A DNA stretch of 64,000 nt, from positions 3,588,880-3,652,879 of the forward strand of contig NW_003314261.1 in NCBI RefSeq assembly GCF_000143415.4, read 5' to 3'. The first letter of the stretch is position 1; each line of letters starts with the position of its first letter. The translations under genes were made by a program, and so were the position numbers. The stretch is from Selaginella moellendorffii. Taxonomy: Eukaryota; Streptophyta; Lycopodiopsida; Selaginellales; Selaginellaceae. Positions 13,301-24,169 of this stretch are shown here, in pieces. The notes beneath the pieces are model-generated. The model did no database searches. It was not told where the DNA came from and worked only from the letters and a program-made list of their open reading frames with translations.

Positions 13301-14393
13301 CCTTGGTTGGCTACGGAATGAAGTTCCCGGTTCAAAATGTTGAAATTGAACTGTTTAAGGTGGTGTGGCTTGGTCGTGATGACCAAGTGGGAAGAGCACC
13401 TAAGGGAAATAAACTATGTCCGTGCGATGGCATAGTGAGTCCGAGGAAAGTAGTCTTTATAAAAGACCTATGGGAGGGTCACGAAGTTGGGCCGTGGATA
13501 GAGCCCATAGCAGAAGATGCTAAAGAGATGTACTAGGGGTGAACATCCTCCGGACTTGGCAAAGAAGAGTCTTTGCTATGGAATCGAAACAATACCTCAA
13601 GGAGGGAGGTAGAGATTCGATGTTGCTTGGTGCAACAATCAACAAATAGGAGCAAAAGATGAGTGGCCAAGATAGGGCCGTGGAATCCCTTGGAAGGAAT
13701 CCAAGTGACAAAGTTAGGCGAGGAACACTAATGTGTTGACGCTAACAAGTTGTGGGAAAGGAAGTGTGTTTCCAAGGAGGGATTTCGAAATGCTCTGATT
13801 TGGCGAAAGTGGAAGCTCCAAGGGAGGGAGCGGTAAGGTAGCCAAATGATAGGGCCATGAACAGCCCTAGCACAAAGTATGATAACTGGAACTTTGGCAC
13901 GAAATAGAAGAGAGGATGATGGTGCCCTCAAGTAGAGAACTTCCTAGGATGGGAAGTGGAGTTGCACAAAAGGTGCAAGGCAAGGTGTCGGAGACACCTA
14001 GGAAATTGACTCCAAGAAGTCAAAATTCAAAGTTCCAAAGTGCAAAGGTTATATCGATGGGAATTGAGACTACTCGAGAAGGAGTAGTGGGATTGACTTA
14101 GAGAAGGGTCTCTAAGAGGTTTAGCGAGAACTAAACCAATAAAAGGAGAGAACCACTATATGTGGTCCAATCAGTCTCTAAGTTGGAGAGACTACCCTCC
14201 TTAGAGGATATGCAAAAGGCATGGTGAGCCTTCAATGTCCAACCATTGACGAATATGGAGAAGGCATTGTGAGCCTTCAATGTCACACCATTGACAAATA
14301 TTGGCTACGTGCCAAGGATGGAAATGGTAACACATGCGGGTGTTACTTTATAAAATGGTTCACCGTTCGATGAGGACATCGAACTTCGTCTAT

Positions 14394-14405
14394 GGGTGGT
14401 GGAGT
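14394..14405 (+). other. Polypurine tract of A1
   Basis: GGGTGGTGGAGT abuts the 3' LTR at 14,406. Confidence 0.75.
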
Positions 14406-16196
14406 TGTGAGACACAAAATCCCTAGGCCCCAAAGTGGAGCCGGAAGGGCGCCACATGGTAGTGGCCGAAGCGAGAGCCAAACGAGCGTAACACGTTTGG
14501 ACCAAAAGCTCCGACTTGAAAAGTCAAGAGCGGGAGTGGAACTCCCAACGAAGTGCTCGAGGAACGAGCACGAAGCAAGCAAAAGGCGAGGCTCCAAAAA
14601 GGGACCCAAAAGGACCAAAACATGACACGTGGGAGTGTCCAAGATGGACTCGAGTTGGAGTCCGAAGTGGAGTCCGAGATGGACCCGAGTTGGAGTCCGA
14701 AGTGGAGTCCGACATGGACCCGAGTTGGAGTCCGAAGTGGAGTCCGAGATGGACCCGAGTTGGAGTCCGAAGTGGAGTCCGAGGTGGACCCGAGATGGAC
14801 CCGAGTTGGAGTCCGAAGTGGAGTCCGAGATGGACCCGAGTTGGAGTCCGAAGTGGAGTCCGAGATGGACCCGAGATGGAGTCCGAGATGGAGTCCGAGA
14901 TGGAGTCCGAGGTGGACCCGAGATGGACCCGAAATGGAGTCCGAGATGGAGTCCGAGATGGACCCGAGATGGAGTCCAAGATGGAGTCCGAGATGGAGTC
15001 CGAGGTGGACCCGAGATGGACCCGAAATGGAGTCCGAAGTCGAGACCGAGACCGGGACCGAGACCGGGACCGAGACCGAGACCGAGACCGAGATCGGGAC
15101 CGAGACCGAGACCGAGGCCGAGGCCGAGACCGAGGCCGAGCCCGAGTCCGAGTTCGAATCCGAGTCCGAGTCCGAGTCCGAGTCCGAGTCCGGAGCCTGA
15201 GAGGGTGAAAGCCCAAAGCGTTCGTCTCCCAGACCCTGGGGGGTTTGGTGAGCTCCAAAAGTATAATAAGTGGGAGGACTGCAGTGGAGCCAGTTTGGCC
15301 AGGAAAGGCCAGTTTGGCCCAGGAAGGCCGGACCCAGTGTTGGGTGATGAGCTGCCCACTGGGAAGTCCAAGACTAGAGTGAACACGGACCGACAAGCGG
15401 GGTAGCTTGGTGAAGTGTTCAAGAGCCGGCTCTAGTTCCCCCGGGAGATCGACTGGCCAATGCTCCCAGTCCAAGTGTGGGTGGCACTACCTACTTGGAT
15501 ACCTGGTGTGGCTCAACGGAACCCGCTCTAAGCCCATGGCTAGAGCACCCAAGGGCAGAAGGCGAGGAGAGTACCCAGGTGGCTCGCGTAAGGCCACGGT
15601 GTTCCGAAATGTTGTCCCAAAGGCCCAGACTGTGGAAAGGAAGAGGAGCAGTCCTCTGGGGTAGTGACCAAGGACACAGTCGTGTGGTGAGGAAGTCCCC
15701 GAGGACTGTGGGACTTAGTGGTCGGGCCTGTGGGTCTCGATCCAGTGGCAGTGTTGGCGAACACAGCCAAGGACAGAAAGGGACTTGGTGGGGACCGGAA
15801 CAGAGATATTGGGGAAGGCTATTCCCCATGTCTGTAGGCATCCTAAGGATGTTAAAGAGTGGATCTGAGATGATCACTCATGGATGGATGACCCAGTCTT
15901 TGAGAGACGGGATTGGAATGTAGGTGGTGTTGGACCACCAGTGTGACCGAGGTAAATGGGCATGGCCTTAGCGTAACGGGCTGATATGTCGGTGGTACCT
16001 TGAGGTGTCGATCATGGGATCGGACACGTGGAGCACTTGGACCAAGTGCTAAGGTTGAGTGGCATGGATGCCATTCTTGGGGCTAGCAAGCCCCAAGTCC
16101 TGAGTTGGGCTTATGGAGGTTGTGAATGAGACTCCTCCAAGTGGTCGGAGGTGTGGTTAAGTGACTAAAGTAGAATGGAAAAATTAGTCGCTTACA
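14406..16196 (+). repeat. 3' LTR of A1 (intact reference copy of the family A LTR)
   Basis: The LTR is 1,791 bp with ends TGTGAGACAC and GCTTACA. The minisatellite occupies about 14,645-15,192. The block after it (AAGCCCAAAGCGTTCGTCTC and a CCAAAAGTATA box) recurs in the LTRs of element B, linking the two families. Confidence 0.93.
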
Positions 16197-16201
16197 CACT
16201 G

Positions 16202-16635
16202 TACAAATACATGCAGCTTGTCAATCCAAATTGGAAAGGTGTATATTACAAAGTACCACCTGAAGAGGTACTTCATCATGTTCGAACTAACAATGCCATG
16301 AATTGAGATGGCACAAACTGGGGGATTATCAATTCCCAATCTAGTTGTCAAATTGGAGGATACTGATTTAGTCGATGCCAAATTCATGAGGCCTTAGCCA
16401 CTCACGATCCAAGTAGGCTGGAACAGAGGCACATGACAAGGATTCGACAACAGATTTATAGGAACAAGGATGCTTATGCACTTTGTCATATGGATTATGA
16501 GTATTCTTTCATTTCTGCTTTTTTGTCAGCACATGTAGTAACATGTTTATTGTAGCATATTGCAAGTTTGTAAGCTATAGTTTCTATGTACATGCCATTA
16601 TTTGCGGGGCAACTCATTAAATTGTAGCTTGCGAG
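16202..16635 (+). pseudogene. Remnant of an integrase-type transposase, 5' side
   Basis: About 430 bp lie between A1 and element B. One frame around 16,370-16,510 reads like the segment upstream of an integrase-type DDE core (a DPSRLEQRH-like stretch followed by a short HMDYE-like box), but stops and frame changes interrupt it. It is probably contiguous with 24,170-24,700 once element B is removed. The assignment rests on remembered resemblance to a cellular integrase-core family and is tentative. Confidence 0.35.
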
Positions 16636-17782
16636 TGTAAGCCACAAATTTTTCCTTTCCAATTTGCCAGCTTACCTCGTCTATCCGTCCAACACTGCCT
16701 TGGCTTTTGCTAAGTCCCCTTGCCAAGGTTCTCGCCTATGGTACCAGCTCCTACTTGGTTTCAGCTACTCACTGCACGAGCAACGGGGTGTTAGCCATCC
16801 TTCCACGGATTCCCAAATCACTCCCAATCCCCCTCCCTGGGTTAGACTGGACTTAAGGTTCGGCTACACTCCCCGCAAGTACAAGCAGCCAAGCACACCA
16901 AGCTTCCAGGTTCCTAACATCCCTTGGTACCACAAGACTTGATCATGGGATCCTCTAAATCCCAAGTCTTGAGTGCAACACTTGCTTCAGGATGCCGGGG
17001 CGAAACACCGTGGCCTAGCAGCCCGGTATGGGTACCTCTCGCCCCCCACTTCCATCCCGAAGGAAGGCCCAAGCCCCTAGGAAGGGCGAGGACCAATGAG
17101 CCGCATGGTACTCAAGTGGGGCACCACTCCACATGAGCCGGGAGCACCGCAATCGGTTTCCCTTTCGGGAGTGGGAGCTGCTCTTGAGCACTTCCTTGGA
17201 TGGCCCCTCCGGCACCAGCCAAGTCCATGCTCACTCCCACCCAAGGCCCCTCGGTCCCAGTCTCAACCTCAAGTCAGTTTGGAAGCCCAACTGGAGAGTC
17301 CCTTCAAAACTGGTTCCTGGACCTCACTATCCCTACTATACTTTTGGAACCCCCTGCAGCCCCCCCCCCCTGGGAGACGCACGCTTTGGGCTTTCACCCC
17401 TTGACCCGTATTAGTATTTGGACTTAGTCTCTGGCTCGATCTCGGACCCGATTTCGGATCCGACTTCGGATTCGGGTTCGGACTCGATCACGGACTCGAT
17501 CTCGGACCCAATCTCGGACCCGACCTCGGACTCGACCTCGGACTCGGTCTCGGACCCGATTTCGGATCCGGACTCCGTCTCGAACTCGGTCTCGAACTCG
17601 GACTCGAACTCGGTCCCCGAGTCGGTCTCGGACTCGATTCCGGACTCTATCTCGAACTCGGTCCTAGAGTCGGTCTTGGACTCGATCCTCGACTTGGTCC
17701 CATCCGATGAACTCTTTGTCATTTCGGTCAAGTTTTTGGGGATCCTTTAGCCTACGACATCTCGGGGAGTCGGTTCCTTACA
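16636..17782 (-). repeat. 3' LTR of element B
   Basis: The LTR is 1,147 bp with plus-strand ends TGTAAGCCAC and GTTCCTTACA. It holds a looser GGACTC/GGACCC array at about 17,426-17,700, like that of family A but more diverged. Confidence 0.95.
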
Positions 17783-17794
17783 ACTCCACCACCC
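17783..17794 (-). other. Polypurine tract of element B
   Basis: The minus strand reads GGGTGGTGGAGT directly before the 3' LTR, identical to both family A copies. Confidence 0.75.
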
Positions 17795-18185
17795 ATAAAA
17801 GAAGTTCGATGCCCACATCGAACGTCTCGTTTTATCCTACGACTTGTTGTCCATGTCTCCGGGGGCATCCCCCCACTTAGCGGTGTGCCTAAGTTAGCCT
17901 CCCCGGCCAAGAGCCCATGACAACGGAATATAGGTGTCCCTATACTCCTCACTTCACCACGCCCTAGTATAGGGTCGGGACTTGAACCCAGCCTTGCTTT
18001 ACTAGGGGGTTGGGACTCGAACCCAACCTCCGTAGAATACGTCTACGGATTCGACATCCCCGCGGGGAGTCGGGCGTAGTGCCCTACGCCTGGTTGACCT
18101 ATCCAACCCATGCTAATTAGCTTACCTTTGGCGCGCCTTCGGGTCCCAACATATGCCACTTGCTCAACTTTGCAAATTGATATTT
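17795..18185 (-). other. 3' noncoding segment of element B
   Basis: About 390 bp lie between the end of pol and the polypurine tract. It contains the conserved blocks (GGGGGCATCCCCC-like, paired GACTCGAACCCAA boxes) that recur in A1 and A2. I see no reading frame of note. Confidence 0.7.
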
Positions 18186-18199
18186 TTAATTGAATTTTG

Positions 18200-18420
18200 C
18201 ATAAGTACATAGAGTTCTGCCTTGCAGAAATTCCTCCACTAGATCTCGCGCGTTCGCTAGGTTCTCCTCCGGTTCCCATGTTGCTTCGCAGTGTGGAAAT
18301 CCTTTCCACTTCACATGGAACTCTCTCACCTCGCGTCCTTGTCGCTTGCTCTTGCGCGCATTGAGGATGGCTTCGACTTCGTATTCCTCTTCCCCTTGGA
18401 TAACCTCAGGTAAAGGTCTC
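18200..18420 (-). other. Chromodomain at the C-terminus of the element B integrase
   Basis: The last coding portion carries the chromodomain signature: YEVEAIL at the start, HVKWKGF in the middle and TWEPEENL before the final helix. Known chromoviruses use such a domain to target integration to modified chromatin. The intron-like gap at 18,568-18,619 lies just upstream, between the integrase core and this domain. Confidence 0.85.
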
Positions 18421-18567
18421 ACTTGGTCCTTGCGAAGTGGATCCTCAAAGTACGGCTTGAGTAAGTTCACGTGGAACACTGGGTGCATCTTCCCCATCTC
18501 TCGAGGAAGTCGGAGTCGGTAAGCCACTTTACCGATTCGAGCCTCAATCTCGTAAGGCCCCGCGAAC

Positions 18568-18619
18568 CTGCTTAAGGAACTCAAGATCAATTCATTTACA
18601 GGAATACATGCATCTTTAC
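18568..18619 (-). other. Intron-like gap 2 in element B pol (52 bp)
   Basis: On the minus strand the gap starts GTAAAG and ends TTAAGCAG. Left unspliced, the frame closes at a stop a few codons in. Removed, it joins the ...LTQ portion to a FAGPYE motif exactly in phase. The size equals that of the host's ordinary introns. Confidence 0.7.
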
Positions 18620-19037
18620 CTTTGGGTCAACTTTCGGCTGATCCCACTTGGTAGTCTGAGGTTCTTGGTGTTCAGCCACACCTTCTCCCCAGCTTGGAAC
18701 TCTACATCCCGACGCTTCTGGTTCGCGTATTTGGTTTGCCTTTGTTGAGCCTGTTCCAAGGAATCCCTCACTAGATTCCAAATGCTGAGTCTTTCCGCCG
18801 TGAATGCCTCCACTGTGGGCAACTCTCCATGATACTCGGCCACGCCGAGTTCCACAGGACCTTCAATAGCTCGCCCATTGATGACTTCCCATGGACTCAC
18901 CCCGATACTCGAATGTGGTGAGTTGTTATAACACATTTCCGCAAGTCCCAAATGACTTACCCAATCGGTCTGGTCTCCCGAGACATAGCATCGCAAATAA
19001 TCCTCCAGCTGCCTATTCACCCTTTCCGTTTGTCCGT

Positions 19038-19083
19038 CTGTCAAGAAGTGTTAGGGCCAACAACTTGACTCAATACCCCATAC
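19038..19083 (-). other. Intron-like gap 1 in element B integrase (46 bp)
   Basis: On the minus strand the gap starts GTATGG, has a CCCTAAC branch-point-like box and ends CTTGACAG. It splits the invariant integrase stretch between HPQT and DGQTE, so the catalytic Glu is encoded only downstream of the gap. A four-base ACAG occurs at both borders. Translation through the gap hits a stop within four codons. Confidence 0.75.
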
Positions 19084-22000
19084 CTGTCTGTGGGTGATAG
19101 GCTGTGCTGAATTTCAACTTGGTGCGATACTGTTCCAGGAGAGTCCTCCAGAACCTACTGGTGAAGATCTTATCTCGATCTGAGATGATCTCTTCCGGTC
19201 TTCCCTGCACTCGAACCACTTGTTCGAAGAACAGCTTTGCCACACCTTCCGCATCCACCTCTGTTGTGGTGGGTATGAAGTGTGCCATTTTCGAAAATCG
19301 GTCCACCACCACGAATATCGCATCAAACCCCTCACTTGGGGGGAGTCCCGTGATGAAGTCCATTGTAAGACATTTCCACGGGCGATCTGGAATTGGGATG
19401 CTTTGCAACAAGCCCCCACTAGCCTTGGTCACGGCTTTTACCTGCTGACATGTTGGACATGTCTTTACATAGTCTTGGACGTCCTTAGCCATATCTGGCC
19501 AATGGTACTTCCTTTTGAGTAAGCCTATCGTCTTGGGCACTCCACCGTGTCCCGCAAGAGGTCCGTCATGACACTCTTCTAAGGCCACCTTCCTTAGTTC
19601 CCCTTCTGGAACATACACCCTCGTTTGCTTGTAATAAATGAGTCCGTTGCGTTCTGCATAGCCCGTTTTCTCTTCCGTTGGCAGCTCACCTCTCTGGTGA
19701 GCTTCCCGCGCCTCTAGATTCCTCAGCAACACTTCCTGTGCTAGACCATCGTTCTCATATGCTGTCCGCACATCGTCCCAGAAGGTTGCTGTTGCGCTGG
19801 ATATTGCCAACTTCAAGCTCGCTTTTCGACTTAGCGCATCCGCCACGATGTTGCTCTTCCCAGGCTTGTACAGAATTTCGCAATCAAACTCGGCCAAGGC
19901 ATTGGCCCACCGACCTTGTTTCCCTCTTAGGTCGGGCTGTGACAAGAAGTGTTTCGTTGCCACATTGTCCGTGTAAACCTTGAAGTGTCTCCCAAGGTAG
20001 TGTCGCCACTCCTTGAGTGCCTTGACCACCGCAAACAATTCCTTCTCATGGGCAGGCCACTTCCGTTGAGCCTTGTCCAGCTTCTTCGAGAAGAACGCTA
20101 CCGGATGGTTGTCTTGCTTCAGAACTGCGCCCAACGCAAAGTCCGAAGCATCCGTTTCTACCTCAAAGTCCTTACCAAAGTCTGGCAATGCCAATACGGG
20201 AGCCTTCCTCAACTTCCCTTTGAGGTGGACGAATGCCGTCTCGCATTCTGCTGTCCATACCATCTTCCCTTTTCCTGTTTGGTCCGTTAAGGGCAGGGCT
20301 ACTCTCGAATAGTGTCTGATAAACTTTCGATAGTAGTTGCATAGCCCCAGGAATGCCCTCAACTCATGTACATTCGATGGTCGCTCCCAATCCTGGATCG
20401 CTTGGACCTTCTCCGGGTCCACCTTGAGCCCGTCCTGGCCCACCACATGCCCAAGAAACTTTACCTCTTGTTGAGCAAAGTCACATTTGCTCTCTTTAGC
20501 ATACAGTTTGTGTTCCCTTAGTTTCTCAAACACCTTCGCCAAGTGTTCGGCATGCTCCTCTAGCGTCTCGCTATAGATCAGGATGTCGTCAATATAGACG
20601 ACCACGAAGTGATCCAGATAGGGTACAAAGATGTGGTTCATCAACGCCGAAAACGTTGCCGGCGCATTGCACAGCCCAAAGGGCATCACCAGAAACTCAA
20701 AGCTCCCATACCTCGTTCGACAAGTTGTCTTCTCGACATCTTCCTCAGCTACCCTGATCTGGTAGTATCCTGACCTTAGGTCAATCCTCGAGAAGTATTT
20801 TGCCTTTCCCAACCTATCGAACAGGTCCTCGATCCTTGGCAAAGGGTACTTGTTCTTCTTGGTATATTTGTTGAGCAACCGGTAGTCTATGCACATGCGC
20901 ATAGATCCATCTTTCTTTTTCACAAATAGCACCGGCGCCCCATACGGCGACTTGCTCAACCTAACATACCCTTTGTCCACCAACTCCTCTAGTTGGCTCT
21001 TGAGCTCCTTGAGTTCTTTTCCGTTCAATCGATAGGGTGGACGAACCACCACCTCAGCACCCTCGACTAGCTCAATCTTATGTTCTATCGGTCGTGCAGG
21101 GGGCAACCCCGCCGATAGCTCCTCTGGCATCGTATCCTGGAATTGGTCCAGCGCCTGCTGGATCACTAAAGGTACTTCTTCCGTTCTTGTCTTTTTGTCA
21201 CTCTTCACCGAGAGTAAGCACAAAAAGGCTGCCTTAGTTCCTTTAGTGAGTTGTCCTCTTGTGGACACCAGGTTTAAGCATGACTCTTTGGCCTTGCTTT
21301 GCCCCACCTTTAGATCCTGGGCCTCCACCCTAGATCTTCTTCCTTGGGCATTCGCCAATACCACAAGGTTCCTACCTTGTCCATGCAGGGCTACCACGAA
21401 CCGATTAAACCAATCCATTCCGAAGATCACGTCAAATCCCGCCATGTCCAAGACGGTGAAATCCATGTCCACTTTCCATGTCCCCACTTCGACTCTCGCT
21501 TGTCGAAGTACCTCATCGGTGCTTTGGCTACCTTGAACAAACTCTATAGTTCTTGGTTCGCCTAGCCGCTGCACCGTTAGTCCGGCTTGCCGGACTATGT
21601 CTACAGCCACAAAATTATCCGAAGCACCCGTGTTAATAAGGATCTTAACAAAGCTACCTCCGAGCTTCCCTCGGAGGGCTAGTAGATGTCGCGAACGACT
21701 CTCTACCAAAGTTGCTCGTGTAATGAGTAACTTTGAGTTAGGGACTGGATCACATACCTCATTTTGGACTTCACCCGACTTGATGGCCATATTGGCTCTG
21801 GCCTTCTTCGGGTAGGGACATTCCCTCGAAAAGTGTCCCGCTTCACCGCAGTTGTAGCATACGTTGTTTCCCACGCTGCTATATGACTTGACCTTCTTAT
21901 CCGTGGGTTTGTCTCTTTTCGCTTGACTCCCCCACGTACTTGCTCGCTGGCCACCGGATTTGCCTTTCCGGAATCCCGAGGACTCATTCTTAGAGAAACT

Positions 22001-23000
22001 CTTCTTGAATTTCCCCCTGCTATATGTTCCCCTCGGTTTGGCCCCTTTGTGAAACGTGGATCCCGACCCCGTCGTGTTCCCCTTTCGCAGGTTATCGTTG
22101 AAATGCACCTTGATGGCCGCATCCAACGCTTCCTTGTAGTTGGTCGGGTTCCAGCGCATCACCTCACCGCGAGCCCAGGTTTGCAAACCTGATATAAAGG
22201 CATGGAATGCATCCATATCCCCCATGTCCGTGACAAGTATCCTCTTTGCCATGAACCCATTCACATATTCCTAGATGGTTCCAGTCTGCTTCAGCCTACT
22301 CAGCTCATCTCTCAGATGCAGAGTGGCATTCGGAGGAACGTATGTCGCGCGGATCCTCGCCTTCATCATATCCCAGGTGGCCACCGGTCCTTCGTTGGCC
22401 TCCGTTGTTCTCCACCAAGACTTGGCATTATCTGCCAAGTATGGTTTTGCACATGGGACCTTCTCCGAGCTCGGTAACCGTAACGCTCGGAAGTAGTCCT
22501 CCATATCGTAAAACCAATCCTCCACAACCTTATAGTCGTTCACTCCCTTGAACACCGGTGGGGGCTTTGGTTTGTACTTGGGAACTGCCTGAGGGACTGA
22601 TTCCACTTCGGTCTGTTCGACCTTGTCTGGTTTTGCCTCAGTCCCTGCCGAAGGGTCTGCACCTTCTGCGCTGCCTTCATCCGCAGTCTTTCGCTTTTTC
22701 TTCCGCTTCTCGTCACGCTTTAACTTGCGTACGAGAGTCTCCAGCAGGGCATTGGTCTATGCCAACTGTCCTTCTAGCACGTCCAATCGAGCCTTGGACG
22801 ACCGAACCTCGCCACCGGACTCCTGTTTGGAAGTTTCCTCACTAGAGTCCTCCTCATGCAAGGATTCCTCATCCATAGCCTCTTGTTCAACCGGAGGCTC
22901 CAGCTCCGGCGGAGGTTCCGTCTCCGTCTGGGTTCGCTTACGCCCTGCCCTTGCCATCTCCCAGCAATCCGCCTCTATCCTTCGCTAGAACTGAGATAAA

Positions 23001-23013
23001 GGCTCCGATACCA
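23001..23013 (-). other. Primer binding site of element B (tRNA-iMet type)
   Basis: The minus strand reads TGGTATCGGAGCC three bases after the 5' LTR; the common plant site is TGGTATCAGAGCC. Confidence 0.85.
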
Positions 23014-23016
23014 AAT

Positions 23017-24164
23017 TGTAAGCCACAAATTTTTCCTTTCCAATTTGCCAGCTTACCTCGTCTATCCGTCCAACATTGCCTTGGCTTTTGCTAAGTCCCC
23101 TTGCCAAGGTTCTCGCCTATGGTACCAGCTCCTACTTGGTTTCAGCTACTCACTGCACGAGCAACGGGGTGTTAGCCATCCTTCCACGGATTCCCAAATC
23201 ACTCCCAATCCCCCTCCCCGGGTTAGACTGGACTTAAGGTTCGGCTACACTCCCCGCAAGCACAAGCAGCCAAGCACACCAAGCTTCCAGGTTCCTAACA
23301 TCCCTTGGTACCACAAGACTTGATCATGGGACCCTCTAAATCCCAAGTCTTGAGTGCAACACTTGCTTCGGGATGCCGGGGCGAAACACCGTGGCCTAGC
23401 AGCCCGGTATGGGTACCTCTCGCCCCCCACTTCCATCCCGAAGGAAGGCCCAAGCCCCTAGGAAGGGCGAGGACCAATGAGCCGCATGGTACTCAAGTGG
23501 GGCACCACTCCACATGAGCCGGGAGCACCGCAATCGGTTTCCCTTTCGGGAGTGGGAGCTGCTCTTGAGCACTTCCTTGGATGGCCCCTCCGGCACCAGC
23601 CAAGTCCATGCTCACTCCCACCCAAGGCCCCTCGGTCCCAGTCTCAACCTCAAGTCGGTTTGGAAGCCCAACTGGAGAGTCCCTTCAAAACTGGTTCCTG
23701 GACCTCACTATCCCTACTATACTTTTGGAACCCCCTGCAGCCCCCCCCCCCCTGGGAGACGCACGCTTTGGGCTTTCACCCCTTGACCCGTATTAGTATT
23801 TGGACTTAGTCTCTGGCTCGATCTCGGACCCGATTTCGGATCCGACTTCGGATTCGGGTTCGGACTCGATCACGGACTCGATCTCGGACCCAATCTCGGA
23901 CCCGACCTTGGACTTGACCTCGGACTCGGTCTCGGACCCGATTTCGGATCCGGACTCCGTCTCGAACTCGGTCTCGAACTCGGACTCGAACTCGGTCCCC
24001 GAGTCGGTCTCGGACTCGATTCCAGACTCTATCTCGAACTCGGTCCTAGAGTCGGTCTTGGACTCGATCCTCGACTTAGTCCCATCCGATGAACTCTTTG
24101 TCATTTCGGTCAAGCTTTTGGGGATCCTTTAGCCTACGACATCTCGGGGAGTCGGTTCCTTACA
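23017..24164 (-). repeat. 5' LTR of element B
   Basis: The LTR is 1,148 bp and differs from the 3' LTR by 11 transitions and one extra C in a C run. The GGACTC-type array is at about 23,807-24,083. Confidence 0.95.
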
Positions 24165-24169
24165 GCGAG

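Larger units (their letters stand above)
10322..14405 (+). other. Internal region of A1, non-coding
   Basis: The region is 4,084 bp and resembles the A2 internal region closely in inverted orientation. Open frames are short (12,067-12,264; 12,216-12,491; 13,303-13,536; 13,916-14,101) and none shows zinc knuckle, protease, RT or integrase motifs. It is best read as a conserved noncoding cargo, as in large retrotransposon derivatives. Confidence 0.75.
938..16196 (+). mobile_element. Non-autonomous LTR retrotransposon A1 (family A), interrupted by nested element A2
   Basis: The element runs from TGTGAGACAC at 938 to GCTTACA at 16,196 and is flanked by the 5-bp duplication CACTG (933-937 and 16,197-16,201). 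Its 5' LTR is split (938-2,737 and 10,249-10,321) by element A2, which sits in inverted orientation. The internal region is 10,322-14,405 and the 3' LTR is 14,406-16,196. The primer site next to the 5' LTR and a polypurine tract before the 3' LTR fix the plus orientation. I recognise no gag, protease, RT or integrase motif in the internal region, so it should depend on enzymes supplied in trans. Without the insertion the element would be about 7.75 kb. Confidence 0.9.
18186..22957 (-). pseudogene. Gag-Pol polyprotein with chromodomain, disabled
   Basis: With two intron-like gaps (18,568-18,619; 19,038-19,083) left out, 4,674 bases stay in one frame: 1,558 codons, the usual size for a fused chromovirus Gag-Pol. 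Order: acidic gag N-terminus from ATG at 22,957; capsid-like region; CCHC knuckle (about residues 367-380); protease near residue 442; RT with YIDD; RNase H with [13 protein letters not shown] integrase finger; DDE core; GPY-like motif; chromodomain. Damage: TAG at 22,757-22,759 and 22,271-22,273, each a likely CAG-to-TAG change, and codon 21,632-21,634 reads Asn (NTGAS) where the protease needs Asp (DTGAS). As it stands it should make no active polyprotein. Confidence 0.9.
16636..24164 (-). mobile_element. Ty3/gypsy chromovirus (element B), full length but disabled
   Basis: The element is 7,529 bp, flanked by GCGAG (16,631-16,635 and 24,165-24,169). Its LTRs are 16,636-17,782 (3') and 23,017-24,164 (5'). 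On the minus strand the order is LTR, primer site, gag-pol in one frame, chromodomain, noncoding tail, polypurine tract, LTR. I count 11 substitutions between the LTRs, all transitions, plus one length change in a C run (about 1% divergence), so the insertion is young. Coding damage: two amber stops in gag and a substituted protease catalytic residue. Two intron-like gaps lie in the integrase region. Confidence 0.95.

Noticed and set aside
14343-15422. 359-codon minus-strand frame with Gly-Leu and Ser-Asp repeats
   Set aside because: Same cause: LTR minisatellite in the A1 3' LTR, with no start context or domain.
938-16196. One giant palindrome formed by a single event
   Set aside because: Two different target duplications (CACTG outside, GTTGT inside the LTR) show two successive insertions.
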